Assembly (NCBI GenBank): GCA_000226015.1
Contig: JH152693.1
Span: forward strand, 186,623-223,189
Reading direction: 5' to 3'
From: Mnemiopsis leidyi
Lineage: Eukaryota > Ctenophora > Tentaculata > Lobata > Bolinopsidae
DNA: 36,567 bases
Under the pieces are notes generated by a model. It saw only the letters and a program-made list of their open reading frames with translations. It had not been told where the DNA came from and did not search any database. Each line of letters starts with the position of its first letter. Position 1 is the first letter of the stretch. This document shows positions 24,501-30,682 of this stretch, one piece after another. The position numbers and the translations under genes are program-made.

Positions 24501-27500
24501 CTGGTTTTAGGTGCATGTACACTGCAGCCGAGAGAAGCAGAACTACTGCTGGCAGGATCAATCCTTTTTTCTCCATTTTAAAGGGTACAGCTTTTTTGTT
24601 TAAATCTCTGAAGTAGTTAGAAGTTAAGAAAGCTAGCTGCTGCTATAGGAAATCGGAAACTTGAAATAACAGTTTTGATTACTTTTTGTAACATGCCCAA
24701 GAAATTGATTAACATCAAGAAAGCTAGAAATTGCTTAATAACGTATGATGTAGACAATTAAGACTGTGGCGAAAATTTCTACAAAAGTTACAAAGAGCAC
24801 TAAGAAACATTTGGGAAAAACATACGTGTCTTAGAAATTTGGCTGCTTGGACATCTTTAGTTGTGATAAGAGAAGTGAATTAAGATATCAGGCCACTAAA
24901 AGGCAGATAAAAGTTTAGGGTGATATCTTACCGCACTGTAACTTAACTCCCATATTGTTCTGACAAAGTTAAACCTGGTGATGATAACTTTTAGATAACT
25001 GACAAGTGTTACGAAGGACAGGTGTGTTATATTTTACTTCTACAGTGAAATGTCAGGACAGACAGTTTTTAATTCGAACGTTGTAAGGTCAGGTTTGGAC
25101 ATGCTACCTCCGACCATTGGGCACAATGGTGAAACTTGACGCTGCGTTGGGCAGTTCGAATTATTTCAATACCGTATTCTAGAATCGGCTATTAGGGCAT
25201 TAGGCTCCTCTAGGCCACTAAAGCATCTGATAAACTGCAATTTTAAATCAATGTATTTATGTTATGTTATATAAATGGTTTTAGCTACTTTGTGATCAGA
25301 TTGGGTGTTTAAATCAAAATATTTCTTGATTAGATTGTGTTTGACAGGTATCCAGCAAATTAGTGGAGATAGCTAGCCTGGTACTGTATCAATATCCCGA
25401 ACAGACGATATGGCAGATCTACAGCATCATCAACAACTCCAACAAGGACAGGTACTCCGCACTACTCCAAAATCCTAAAATTATAATCCCGAAGGTATAG
25501 GTTTAGCCTATAGGTTTTTTAACCTAGGGGTTTGATTAATCTTTTTGCGTTTTATGAACCTTTTTACGTAGACTATGCAGCTTGCATTATTTATATTATG
25601 TATGTGGTTACTACTGCTGCAATCCGTGCCTTATAATAACATCAAATATTTCGGAACGGACATTTTAAGTAATTATAGCCCCTACCTCGGAGGATTAGAT
25701 CACTAAAACCCAAGTCTTGACTTTCATCTTACGGGTTTCATCCAAATCTAATTGTCTACTGTTAATCATCTTACTGATAAGACAACCCCCGTTTGCAGAA
25801 TTTACCTCTAATCTCTAAGGTGTTTAAATCTAATAACTCGATTTTCCCAGGCAGCGTCACGGAAATGAAATCATCAAATCGACAATAAACAAGTTTTCGA
25901 CAAAGCCAATCCGGGAGAGAGGAGTAGAGTGGTTTAAAAGTTTTTGGAAAGATTTTCACAAGCTGTGTCAGGGTCTGTTGGAGGTTAGCGGTTGAGATCA
26001 AGGAGGAGATTAGAAACTTTAATCTAGCTCATTTACCTTAACAGTTTAGAAGCGAAAATGAAATGAATTTCGCTCGTACTAAGTTTAGTTTAGCGTGAAA
26101 TATTGATAGTGATAATGATATACCAAAACAGACACTTTTCTAATCTCAATCCTACAAAGTTAGAAAAACATAACAAGTCGCCTATTCCCCAGATAAGCAA
26201 GAAAGACAGTGGTAACAGCAGCACGTTAAGCATCAGCCGTGACTTCCGGACCATCAAGAAGATGCTGGACGACCCGCGGTTCAGTAGAATCATCCTACCG
26301 ATCCAGCAGAACACGACCGTTACCCTCCCAGTAGGACCGGGACCACAGCGGGACCACCAGGCCTTCCCGCACCACCTTGTTACAATTACCTCCCTCAAGG
26401 ACGAGGTTCTCGTCCTGAACTCTCTTCAGAGACCCAAGAAGATTACCATTGTCGGGAGCAATGGTTTGTTTTCTTCATGTTTTGATGAAAACAGTTTCTA
26501 CTTTGTGCTGTAAATATCTTTCCTAGTGTAAACTGCAAACGATGATGACGTAAATTTACACTATTATAAATTGTAGTGACCTGTTCAGGTGCTTACTGTG
26601 AACATTATAGGACGTTTAAATCGGACAGATTGCGCGGCGGTATATAAAAAGTGTGCCTAAATCGCCCAATGGATCCTGTCGGCGCGCAATGGGTCCTGTA
26701 AAACGTCCAAAATATCTCACAGGTAAGACCTATGGACTGCTCTGTAAGCCGAAGGATGATCTCAGGAAGGATTGTCGGTTTATGGAGTTCAACATGATGG
26801 TAAACCGACTACTGAAAAAGGATGCAGCTGCCAGAAAGAAGCAGCTCCATATTCGAACATACGCTGTTGTTCCGTTAAGTGGAGACAGTGGTATTGTGGA
26901 ATGGGTGGGTTTTATCATAATGTACTTCTTCCTCTTATATAAACGCTCCAGAATATAACTACTTATTAAGAGGCTGTGTACACAATACCATGTCTTCAGA
27001 AACGCACACTTAAATTATTATGGGTGTTCATCCGTCACGAAAAAGCTTTATGAAACGTGCAGTTCCTCTTCAAATTTTATATCTGTTTTTTTCACTATCT
27101 CGGGCCTTAAGTTGTCTTAAGAACCCATCTGAATAACCATAAGTAATGAATTAAACAAACAAAGCACCAATCAAGTTTTAATAGGTCCTGCCCGCAAGCT
27201 GCTGGTTTTTGTACCAAATAATCATTGTGGCTCAAATTCCGAATTTAAAAGATTTTGCTTACATTTGACTCTTCTAGACACAATTAACAAGTTTTAAGCA
27301 AATATCCCAAAAATTTCTATTCAGAGTAGAGAGGCAACGTACTTGCGTACACCGTATTTCCTGACATCAGAGACTATGAAATGACTATTATGACTACTAC
27401 ATCAGGTTGATAACACCAAGTTACTGAGAGTGATCCTGCAAGGATTGTATGCAGAGTGCAACATGGGAATGACTAAAACGGAGACAAAGAACACATTCGC

Positions 27501-29947
27501 AAAGCTCCAGCAGATAAAACAGCACACTCCAACCAAACAGAAACGCGAGGAGTTTATCAAGGTTTGATTATTTGATATTTTCAATTTCCACTCTTTCGAA
27601 TTTCGATACTGTGCGATCGGTCAATTACCCTTCTAGAAATACCTTTCCTGTACTTGTTGTAGGGCAATCTACAATATCCAATATATGTGGTAAAACTTTA
27701 ACCAATTTTACAATTGTTTTTGCGCTCTATTTTGTCTTATTCTGTGTTTTCAGCTATTTTTTCATTTTTTGACCAATGTTTTGAAATCTGTGCAGAGTTC
27801 ACCACGTGTGTAGATTCCTTTTGTTTCTTTTCACCTACTTTAAATTTTAAATATTACGTAATTATTTCCCCGATGAAATGAAGCTATAAATGTTATTGTA
27901 AAATTACCGCAGTTGTTTAAGAACACGATGAAATGAAACTATAAATGTTATGGTAAAATCACCGCAGTTGTTTAAGAACACTATGAAATGAAGCTATAAA
28001 TGTTATGGTAAAATCACCGCAGTTGTTTAAGAACACGATGCTAGCCCGACATCCTCCCGTTCTCTCAGAGTGGTTCAGAAGGACCTTCCCCGACCCCAGC
28101 TCCTGGTTTACTGCCCGCCAGAAATACACCCAAACTACTGCTGTTATTAGCATGGTCGGATATGTTGTCGGTAAGTCATGCGTTAAGGGGGATTGTCTGT
28201 ACAGGATGTTAGGAATATGATATGCTCCATTCCTATAAGTTAAGTAAAGACAAAGATTGTTACCTTAGTTTTTGCTTAGTCAACCTTTGAACTTCTTTCT
28301 TCAAATTTGAAAATTGAATTAAACCGTTGACTTAATTAATTCCTCCAATGATTCAGTAACTTTTTATATGTTCAAGAATATGAAACAAAGTTGGATTCCC
28401 CTCTGTTCAAAAAGTCTACTTTATGAGGAAAAGTTGAACATAAAACAATTTAAAACAAGTTGAACTCGAAATAAGAAATGTATGAATCAGGTTTGGGAGA
28501 CAGACATGCAGAGAACATTATGTTCGACCTGACGAACGGAGAAACTGTTCATGTCGACTTTGACTGTCTCTTTGAGAAGGGAGAATCTTTCGACTGGCCG
28601 GAAAAAGTCCCCTTCCGACTGACCCACAACTTGGTGGACGCTTTTGGAGTGACTGGGGTGGAAGGCACCTTCCGGTTCGACCTTGAAATCTTTTTCATGA
28701 TTTATTTTTAGCTTTCACGTTTTCTTGAACAACTTTTTCATGTTCATCATTAAATTTTTAATCATAAAATCTTTAAATCTTTAAACTTGAGTGAACCTAA
28801 TCGTGATGCCCAGGTTATCCTGTGTTGATACGATGCGAGTGATGAGAAACGAGAAAGATTCTCTCTTGTCGGTCCTCAACTCCTTTGTGCACGATCCTTT
28901 AGTGGAGTGGGCCAGGCCGGACAAGCGGGGCTACCAGGTGACTTGCTGTCGCTTAATTATTGTAGAATTGTCGCCAGACAATGGCAACAGTCCCTTTACT
29001 GCTTTAATTGTACTTCGCTCTTCTAGTTCTAGCACTAAGTTTCTAGTTCAAATAAACGTCTAGACGATGAATATCAACGGGCGATGCGCGTCTAGAATTT
29101 CTTCGCCAGGCCAGAAATGCGTGACAGCGCGTGATGGCCGCGACAGTAGGTTATCAACCTACAACGATGAATATAGCAATGATCATTATCGCTAGATAAA
29201 GTTGTGAAGGAGGGGTCAGCCCGATATAGTCGATCAAGTTTAAATGCCTATAACTATTACGACTTGTTGGCCCTTAGAGTTACAGAAAAAAATGTCCTCT
29301 TGAAGGTCGCTGAGGCTTGAAAACGAGCTTAAGCTTTAAAATCAAAACAAAGACACTGACCATGACCGCGACACCCTGGAATTTGGTCAAAATTGTTTGA
29401 CTATTTGACCATTTTAGTTTTACCATGACACCTGGACGTAGGCCAAAGAGTAAAAAAATATCGGTCATCTTTCACCTCCTTCTCCCAAAATAAAAATAAA
29501 CTTTTTCTGAAGGTGGACAGAGGAAGACAACACACAAGATCGGAAGCTCACATGAAAGATAAAGCTCAGGAGATAATGAAGACGATCGAGAAAAAGTTGA
29601 ACGGCCAGATGGGAAAGAACGCTCACGCCAAGCTTCCGATATCCACAGAAGGCCAGGTGATGATTGCACATCTTTTGTATTTTGATGGAGATGTATTATA
29701 ATAGGGGATTTTTAAATCTTATGGTTAGAATTATATTCATAGGCAAATTATGATCTAGAAGTAGAACTAGAAGTTTCCTTGATCCAAACTGCCTTAAACA
29801 GCACTACTTACACAAACTTATCACTAAGTTTTAATCACTACTTAATGTTAATGGGCACTACTTTTTCAGGTACACAAGCTGATAAGTGATAGTACTGATG
29901 TGACAAACCTGTCTCAAATGTACATCGGCTGGGCACCCTTCTACTAG
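172..29947 (+). CDS. ATR: ATR serine/threonine checkpoint kinase, 5'-partial, 45 exons
   Basis: PIKK-family kinase ATR, the nuclear sensor of single-stranded DNA and stalled replication forks that acts with ATRIP and phosphorylates CHK1. I joined 45 exons by GT-AG sites; every junction keeps phase, and the coding sum is 6693 nt (2230 residues plus TAG). The order of blocks matches human ATR: HEAT repeats, UME region, FAT, kinase, FATC. Diagnostic pieces are [12 protein letters not shown] (ATP-binding lysine region), [13 protein letters not shown] (catalytic loop), HVDFDCLF (DFG-like) and the ending MYIGWAPFY. Vertebrate ATR is about 2640 residues, so several hundred N-terminal residues lie left of the window; the first exon seen is not the start. 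ATG at 58 is in a repeat and is not a start codon. The introns host five protein genes and two 5S genes. Exon coordinates are given in the block entries below. Confidence 0.96.
3019..3240 (+). repeat. 41-bp minisatellite covering an ATR 5' splice site
   Basis: GCTAGCGTTAG recurs at 3033, 3074, 3115, 3156 and 3197, exactly 41 bp apart, with a partial sixth unit to 3240. The first unit is the end of ATR exon 2840-3038 plus its donor (GC/GTTAGT). Each unit repeats that donor. Confidence 0.9.
3612..3813. mobile_element. foldback/MITE-like inverted repeat
   Basis: CTCTGTAGACTTGAAAATGC at 3616 is repeated inverted at the right end (to 3809), with arms of about 33 bp ending in TTTAGGAAA, and a smaller palindrome around 3665-3705. 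About 200 bp in all. No clear target-site duplication. It lies in the ATR intron just right of exon 3416-3554. Confidence 0.55.
4071..6032 (-). CDS. cathepsin L-like cysteine protease, antisense inside an ATR intron
   Basis: Papain-family (C1A) protease, five exons on the minus strand: 6032-6030, 5822-5641, 5291-5071, 4918-4717, 4464-4071; phases agree and give 333 residues. The first coding exon holds only the ATG, followed at once by a GTGAGT donor. The product begins [16 protein letters not shown], a signal peptide, then an I29-type propeptide. Catalytic residues are present: Q135 and C141 in [11 protein letters not shown]277 in [11 protein letters not shown]293 in [14 protein letters not shown]. 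The usual GCNGG segment is replaced by CGTCHSGY, and the residues after NSGPV differ from common cathepsins L. The acidic tail EEKEE is unusual. Likely secreted or lysosomal. It lies wholly within ATR intron 3555-6461, in the opposite direction. Confidence 0.92.
5427..5637. repeat. 35-bp minisatellite at the donor of cathepsin exon 2
   Basis: Six head-to-tail units starting GAGTGAGATAATGAGATAAA at 5427, 5462, 5497, 5532, 5567 and 5602. On the minus strand the array begins four bases inside the intron after the donor at 5640. No spacers, so not a CRISPR. Confidence 0.9.
6081..6088 (-). promoter_or_regulatory. TATA box of the antisense cathepsin gene
   Basis: TATAAATA on the minus strand, about 50 bp before the ATG at 6032. 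This spacing leaves room for a 5' UTR of only some 20 nt. The position supports an own promoter for this nested gene. Confidence 0.6.
6462..7637 (+). other. ATR: ATR exons, central HEAT block (3 exons)
   Basis: Exons 6462-6588, 6815-7062 and 7461-7637. Predicted helices continue the HEAT solenoid; the last exon ends [11 protein letters not shown], aligning with human ALIRTLGKQLN. For the second exon the acceptor TTTAG at 6811-6814 is required by phase; the later CATCAG would put a stop in frame. The intron before this block carries the minus-strand cathepsin gene, the intron after it carries the plus-strand cathepsin gene and a 5S rRNA gene. Confidence 0.87.
6598..6753 (+). repeat. 13-14-bp minisatellite (AAATATTGAACCTT)
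   Basis: About eleven units of AAATATTGAACCTT or AAATATTGAACTT, starting some 10 bases after the donor of ATR exon 6462-6588. Confidence 0.85.
7652..7755 (+). repeat. 14-bp minisatellite (ATGATAATGTTAAC)
   Basis: About seven units beginning 14 bases after the donor of ATR exon 7461-7637. Confidence 0.85.
7756..8867. other. intron sequence without a recognised gene
   Basis: AT-rich part of ATR intron 7638-11996 before the plus-strand cathepsin. I see no conserved frame. It must contain the cathepsin promoter; TATATTG near 8795 is the only weak TATA candidate. Confidence 0.4.
8868..10417 (+). CDS. cathepsin L-like cysteine protease, sense inside an ATR intron
   Basis: Papain-family protease with four exons, 8868-8996, 9229-9568, 9723-9940, 10061-10417, giving 347 residues. 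[18 protein letters not shown] is a signal peptide. The propeptide shows an ERFNIN-type pattern ending in ILTHN and a GNFD-like AMNKHGD. Catalytic residues: Q144 and C150 in [12 protein letters not shown]289 in [12 protein letters not shown]309 in [20 protein letters not shown], typical of cathepsin L, is intact, unlike in the minus-strand gene at 4071-6032. Expected to be an active lysosomal or digestive endopeptidase. It sits in ATR intron 7638-11996; its splice pattern differs from that of the other cathepsin, so the two are not a recent tandem copy. Polyadenylation signal not clear. Confidence 0.95.
10718..11128. mobile_element. non-autonomous DNA transposon with 8-bp target duplication
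   Basis: CTTAGTTGTAGTGAACG (10726-10742) is perfectly inverted at 11104-11120. Both ends are flanked by the direct repeat CATTAGTC (10718-10725 and 11121-11128). No transposase frame inside. An 8-bp duplication with short inverted ends fits a hAT-type (or P/Merlin-type) MITE. Confidence 0.8.
11349..11472 (-). rRNA. 5S ribosomal RNA gene, copy 1 (6-bp insertion)
   Basis: The minus strand matches animal 5S rRNA throughout: CGATCTCGGAAGTTAAGCA (box A region) and TACTTGGATGGGTGACCGCC (box C region). The ends pair to form helix I (GGATACGGC with GCCGTATCC). TTTT follows the gene at once, a Pol III terminator. It carries an extra TGCACC near the 3' end compared with copy 2, giving 124 instead of 118 nt; this falls between loop A and helix I and may impair the RNA. 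It lies in an ATR intron, antisense to ATR. Confidence 0.9.
11755..11897 (-). mobile_element. dispersed repeat family R1, copy 2
   Basis: Reverse-complement copy with the same head, GTTCGACTCAGCCGAATGA, and the ACAAATACAAATA tail. GTTCGACTC fits a Pol III B box (GTTCRANNC). Lies in an ATR intron about 100 bp before an exon. Confidence 0.6.
12945..13049 (+). repeat. 21-bp minisatellite with five in-frame ATR 5' splice sites
   Basis: TTCTCAAGTAAG-type units; donor GT at 12957, 12978, 12999, 13020 and 13044. Spacing is 21, 21, 21 and 24, all multiples of three, and the ATR frame stays open through all of them (repeated VSTFPSQ). Confidence 0.92.
13399..13516 (-). rRNA. 5S ribosomal RNA gene, copy 2
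   Basis: Nearly identical to copy 1 but without the 6-bp insertion. The 118-nt RNA has a perfect nine-pair helix I and the internal promoter elements (boxes A and C). TTTT lies directly after the 3' end on the minus strand. Upstream sequence shared with copy 1 is limited to about seven bases (TCTGTTG), so the copies are dispersed, not part of one tandem array. It is inside ATR intron 13346-13674. Confidence 0.95.
13915..14031 (+). mobile_element. dispersed repeat family R1, diverged copy 4
   Basis: GACTTAGCCGAATGGACTTG and then AGGAGGATC and GAAGCCCCTGTAGAACTAAAA line up with copies 1 and 2 in order, with many substitutions. Lacks the clean tail. An older insertion in ATR intron 13837-14174. 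Confidence 0.4.
15030..15133 (+). repeat. C-rich minisatellite serving as polypyrimidine tract
   Basis: Variants of CCCACTTCCCC and CCCACTAAT fill about 100 bp and run up to the CCAG acceptor of ATR exon 15135-15325. Confidence 0.75.
15596..15652 (+). repeat. duplicated exon-intron junction, ATR exon 15486-15607
   Basis: CAGAGTAGCACTGTAAGTTT at 15596 recurs as CAGAGTAGCATTGTAAGTTT at 15630, 34 bp apart. Both carry a T/GTAAGT donor. Confidence 0.8.
16589..16814 (+). repeat. 11-bp minisatellite (TTTATACTTCA)
   Basis: About twenty degenerate units (TTTATACTTCA, TTTTAATACTTCA, GTGTCATACTTCA) beginning about 12 bases after the donor of ATR exon 16465-16576. Confidence 0.85.
18175..18355 (+). mobile_element. 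dispersed repeat family R1, copy 3 with possible tRNA-like head
   Basis: Body 18246-18355 matches copy 1 but lacks about 50 internal bases. Upstream, AGTTCGATTCCC at about 18178 is a perfect B-box match; I could not find a convincing A box. Tail is ACAAATACAAATACAAA. The head may or may not belong to the element. Confidence 0.5.
18598..18824 (+). pseudogene. duplicate, frameshifted copy of ATR exon 19527-19599 at a contig end
   Basis: Matches 19435-19663 base for base except for a G/A substitution, one missing base in the exon and one missing T. The exon copy (18690-18761, 72 nt) meets a stop after three codons in the needed phase. The copy ends exactly at the N run, as expected for an unmerged contig end. 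Confidence 0.85.
18825..18834. other. assembly gap (10 N)
   Basis: Ten N bases. Sequence just left of the gap is repeated at 19435-19663, so the true gap size may be negative. Confidence 0.99.
18939..19050. repeat. two overlapping hairpins beside the assembly gap
   Basis: CAAATATTCGAGAATT (18939-18954) is perfectly inverted at 18960-18975 around a 5-base loop. It overlaps a second inverted repeat with ATTTGTTGACCAACTTAATT at 18971 and its complement ending at 19050. Probably part of a transposon insertion spanning about 18835-19434. Confidence 0.55.
21468..22043 (-). CDS. unknown Ser-rich 191-residue protein, left member of head-to-head pair
   Basis: Single open frame of 191 codons plus stop with no intron needed. 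I do not recognise the family. Seen in it: an N-terminal part rich in proline-directed sites ([17 protein letters not shown]), a central acidic stretch ([21 protein letters not shown]), and a basic C-terminus ([20 protein letters not shown]) that could form an amphipathic helix or a nuclear signal. No signal peptide or membrane segment. The gene at 22641-23219 encodes almost the same protein in the opposite direction. A TATA box lies about 95 bp upstream. It is nested in ATR intron 21079-25347. The (S/T)P sites suggest control by a proline-directed kinase, as inference only. Confidence 0.8.
   Translation of the reverse strand: MSSHFPCPQFCSSPIKQTPNSAHYQLPNSSSLPSPVKPSTPIFRIHTVDVSCRTLFHSVDSEDSLETSYTKIGFLTFILEGSCISDLDNSEPDSWCSENCSLEPSILIQDSECSLQNRYPNLCQSLEDDHVFRSTPVSSSHVAARNLSSNTKAVSSSRRPTSRKRRGQMKGVVKSVISSLRRLHKNSINNS
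22136..22170 (-). promoter_or_regulatory. core promoter of the left paired gene
   Basis: On the minus strand this reads TAGGCGGGATCGAATGAGCA, eight more bases, then TATAAAAA. The TATA box (22138-22143) is about 95 bp before the ATG at 22043. Its order and spacing match the promoter of the right-hand gene, so the core promoter was copied with the gene. Confidence 0.6.
22262..22347. promoter_or_regulatory. three CACGTG E-boxes in the shared intergenic region
   Basis: CACGTG occurs at 22262-22267, 22273-22278 and 22342-22347, roughly midway between the two TATA boxes. CACGTG is the classic site for MYC/MAX, USF and MITF-type bHLH factors. An ACGTCAC (CRE-like) lies just upstream near 22230. Clustering in about 86 bp of a bidirectional promoter suggests shared control; binding is not shown. 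Confidence 0.45.
22521..22553 (+). promoter_or_regulatory. core promoter of the right paired gene
   Basis: TAGGCTGGATCAAATGAAGA, six bases, then TATAAAG (22547-22553), 94 bp before the ATG at 22641. Mirror image of the left promoter with scattered substitutions. Confidence 0.65.
22641..23219 (+). CDS. unknown Ser-rich 192-residue protein, right member of head-to-head pair
   Basis: Intronless 192-codon frame, close paralogue of the minus-strand frame at 21468-22043. Between FPCPQF and SSNTRAV only about ten residues differ over roughly 145, while the first residues and the last 15 or so have diverged. Conservation of the frame with mostly single substitutions, and matching promoters, argue that both copies are real genes. 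Same layout: SSPIKKTP and PSPVKPSTP sites, acidic middle, basic [19 protein letters not shown] tail. Two ATGs lie close together (22641 and 22653); the upstream one is chosen because MS is shared with the paralogue. AATAAA at 23417 is a plausible polyadenylation signal. Function unknown. Confidence 0.82.
   Translation: MSNEMFSLFPCPQFSSSPIKKTPNSAHYQLHNSSSLPSPVKPSTPLFRIHTVDVSCRTLFHSVDSEDSLETSYTKIGFLTFILEGSCISDLDNSETDSWCSENYSLEPSILVQDSECSLQNRYPHLCQSLEDDHVFRSTPASSSHVAARNLSSNTRAVKSSRHPTKRRQMRGVVKSVISSLRKLNQRQRLGN
23417..23422 (+). terminator. candidate polyadenylation signal of the right paired gene
   Basis: AATAAA about 200 bp after the stop codon at 23219, in AT-rich sequence without another open frame. 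Confidence 0.4.
23620..24576 (-). CDS. 11-beta-hydroxysteroid dehydrogenase 1-like SDR, intronless, catalytic Tyr missing
   Basis: Short-chain dehydrogenase of 318 residues in one open frame. Residues 6-22 form a membrane anchor like that of HSD11B1, which sits in the [11 protein letters not shown], then [23 protein letters not shown] and [10 protein letters not shown], follow human HSD11B1 closely. Two departures matter. The cofactor motif reads CHASSGVG (residues 45-52) where TGASxGIG is expected. The catalytic YSASK is LSASK: leucine 228 replaces the tyrosine, although Ser 214/215, Asn 188 and Lys 232 remain. About 35 extra residues follow the first beta strands (about 74-112). It is probably not an oxidoreductase of the usual kind, or not an enzyme. 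Lack of introns inside an ATR intron suggests a retrocopy; the frame is intact, so it is likely expressed. Confidence 0.85.
   Translation of the reverse strand: MEKKGLILPAVVLLLSAAVYMHLKPGPLSDPQYSSSLRNKVVLLCHASSGVGEQLAYKLAAHGAKLLLVTRTGRSETLSNKLTLSQSYTDSDKANESAQAQLQISAQTFTLLRGVREEALRLGSPQVEILSFDFGEVTSGHVLVDKAVEKLGGLDYLVLNQEELARGYLVKGGRPIDHKFVERTFNVNVLSSIEIALKAMPHLEQSKGHIFVASSALGEVSKAGLSVLSASKHALNGFFYSLQQELKQKKSAVSLTIGALGEVDAGDRMPLFSLPDWMVGDKEECATGILNSMVSRPKTFTYPIVHLGVARILKLLAF
24577..25347. other. intron sequence, presumed promoter of the HSD11B1-like gene
   Basis: AT-rich remainder of the large ATR intron upstream of the minus-strand dehydrogenase. No frame, RNA gene or clear TATA box found. 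Confidence 0.35.
26193..28937 (+). other. ATR: ATR exons, PI3K-like kinase domain (6 exons)
   Basis: Exons 26193-26463, 26723-26904, 27406-27561, 28023-28170, 28491-28674, 28814-28937. The catalytic machinery is complete: the lysine of [12 protein letters not shown], the Asp and Asn of GLGDRHAEN, and the Asp of [28 protein letters not shown] aligns closely with the human segment before the catalytic loop. Exon 28023-28170 has to use the third of three identical tandem 3' splice sites; the first two lead to a stop after seven codons. Expected to be an active kinase. Confidence 0.95.
27871..28037 (+). repeat. 55-bp minisatellite carrying an ATR 3' splice site
   Basis: ACCGCAGTTGTTTAAGAACA occurs three times; acceptor AG at 27911-27912, 27966-27967 and 28021-28022, each 55 bp apart. 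The third is the functional start of kinase exon 28023-28170. Confidence 0.92.
29513..29947 (+). other. ATR: ATR last two exons: linker and FATC domain
   Basis: Exons 29513-29656 and 29870-29947 (TAG at 29945-29947). The first encodes the regulatory linker ending LPISTEGQ (human LPLSIEGH), the second the FATC tail ending MYIGWAPFY (human MYLGWTPYM). FATC is needed for PIKK activity, so the gene is intact at its 3' end. Confidence 0.94.
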
Positions 29948-30338
29948 AGATTGTAAAGATTTGGAAATGAAGTTACCAAAACCTACATTTACCCAGTCGA
30001 AAGTTTTCTTTGTTTCAGTGATACGAACAATTAATCTTAAAAAGTGTTCTTCACGTTTTGATGTTGTCTCAATAGTTTAGTTTTTAATTTGTACAATCGT
30101 ATTAATTTATTGAAAGTGTAGAATCAGATTGATATTTGACTATCAGTTGATGGGACAGTTTTTAATTCCGTTTAAAAACGATGGTGTTAAATTATATTGA
30201 AAGATTCAATTATGCAGACGTATAGGAAAGCCAGGCTTTAGTCAAATTGATTTTTTACCTCTTTAGATCTAACAGTTTTGTGTATTTTTAATTTAAGCTG
30301 TCTTAAATACTAATAGTGCATAAGCTAAGTATTATACG

Positions 30339-30344
30339 AATAAA
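30339..30344 (+). terminator. candidate polyadenylation signal of ATR
   Basis: AATAAA about 390 bp after the ATR stop codon in AT-rich, gene-free sequence. Confidence 0.35.
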
Positions 30345-30682
30345 TGATAAGTATCTATTCCTGAAAGTACAAATTTCTTTGATAAACATCGTTTCTGTAC
30401 CGAAATTGGTCATATTCTATTTCATTCAACTTAAATAGTTGTATCTGTTGTCAAAGGATCCACAATTTTGAAAAAACTTTCATCTAACATAAGATCTTCA
30501 AAAGGTTCTAATAATAGACTATAAATTTTCTAATTTGGTCACGTAAAATTTGCAGTAAGATTAAGAAGGAACACACTCAACCCAAAATCCAGGAGGACCT
30601 TCCTCGACCCCAGCTAATTAAAATTGTAGCTTTTGGCTGGTTGTAAGATGAAGTGAAACTGATCAAGGGGCACGGAATAATT

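Larger units (their letters stand above)
16142..25983 (+). other. ATR: ATR exons, FAT domain (14 exons)
   Basis: Exons 16142-16281, 16465-16576, 17034-17155, 17373-17476, 17634-17791, 17960-18108, 18400-18560, 19527-19599, 19701-19901, 20076-20280, 20765-20852, 20985-21078, 25348-25451, 25851-25983. TPR-like FAT helices; [11 protein letters not shown] aligns with human VERAKWLWSKG and [14 protein letters not shown] with FLTAFSQLISRICH. Exon 19527-19599 exists in a second, frameshifted copy beside the assembly gap. The 4269-bp intron 21079-25347 holds three other genes. Confidence 0.92.

Noticed and set aside
26640..26700. TATATAAAAAG promoter inside the ATR kinase intron
   Set aside because: No open frame or RNA gene follows before the next ATR exon; a chance AT-rich match.
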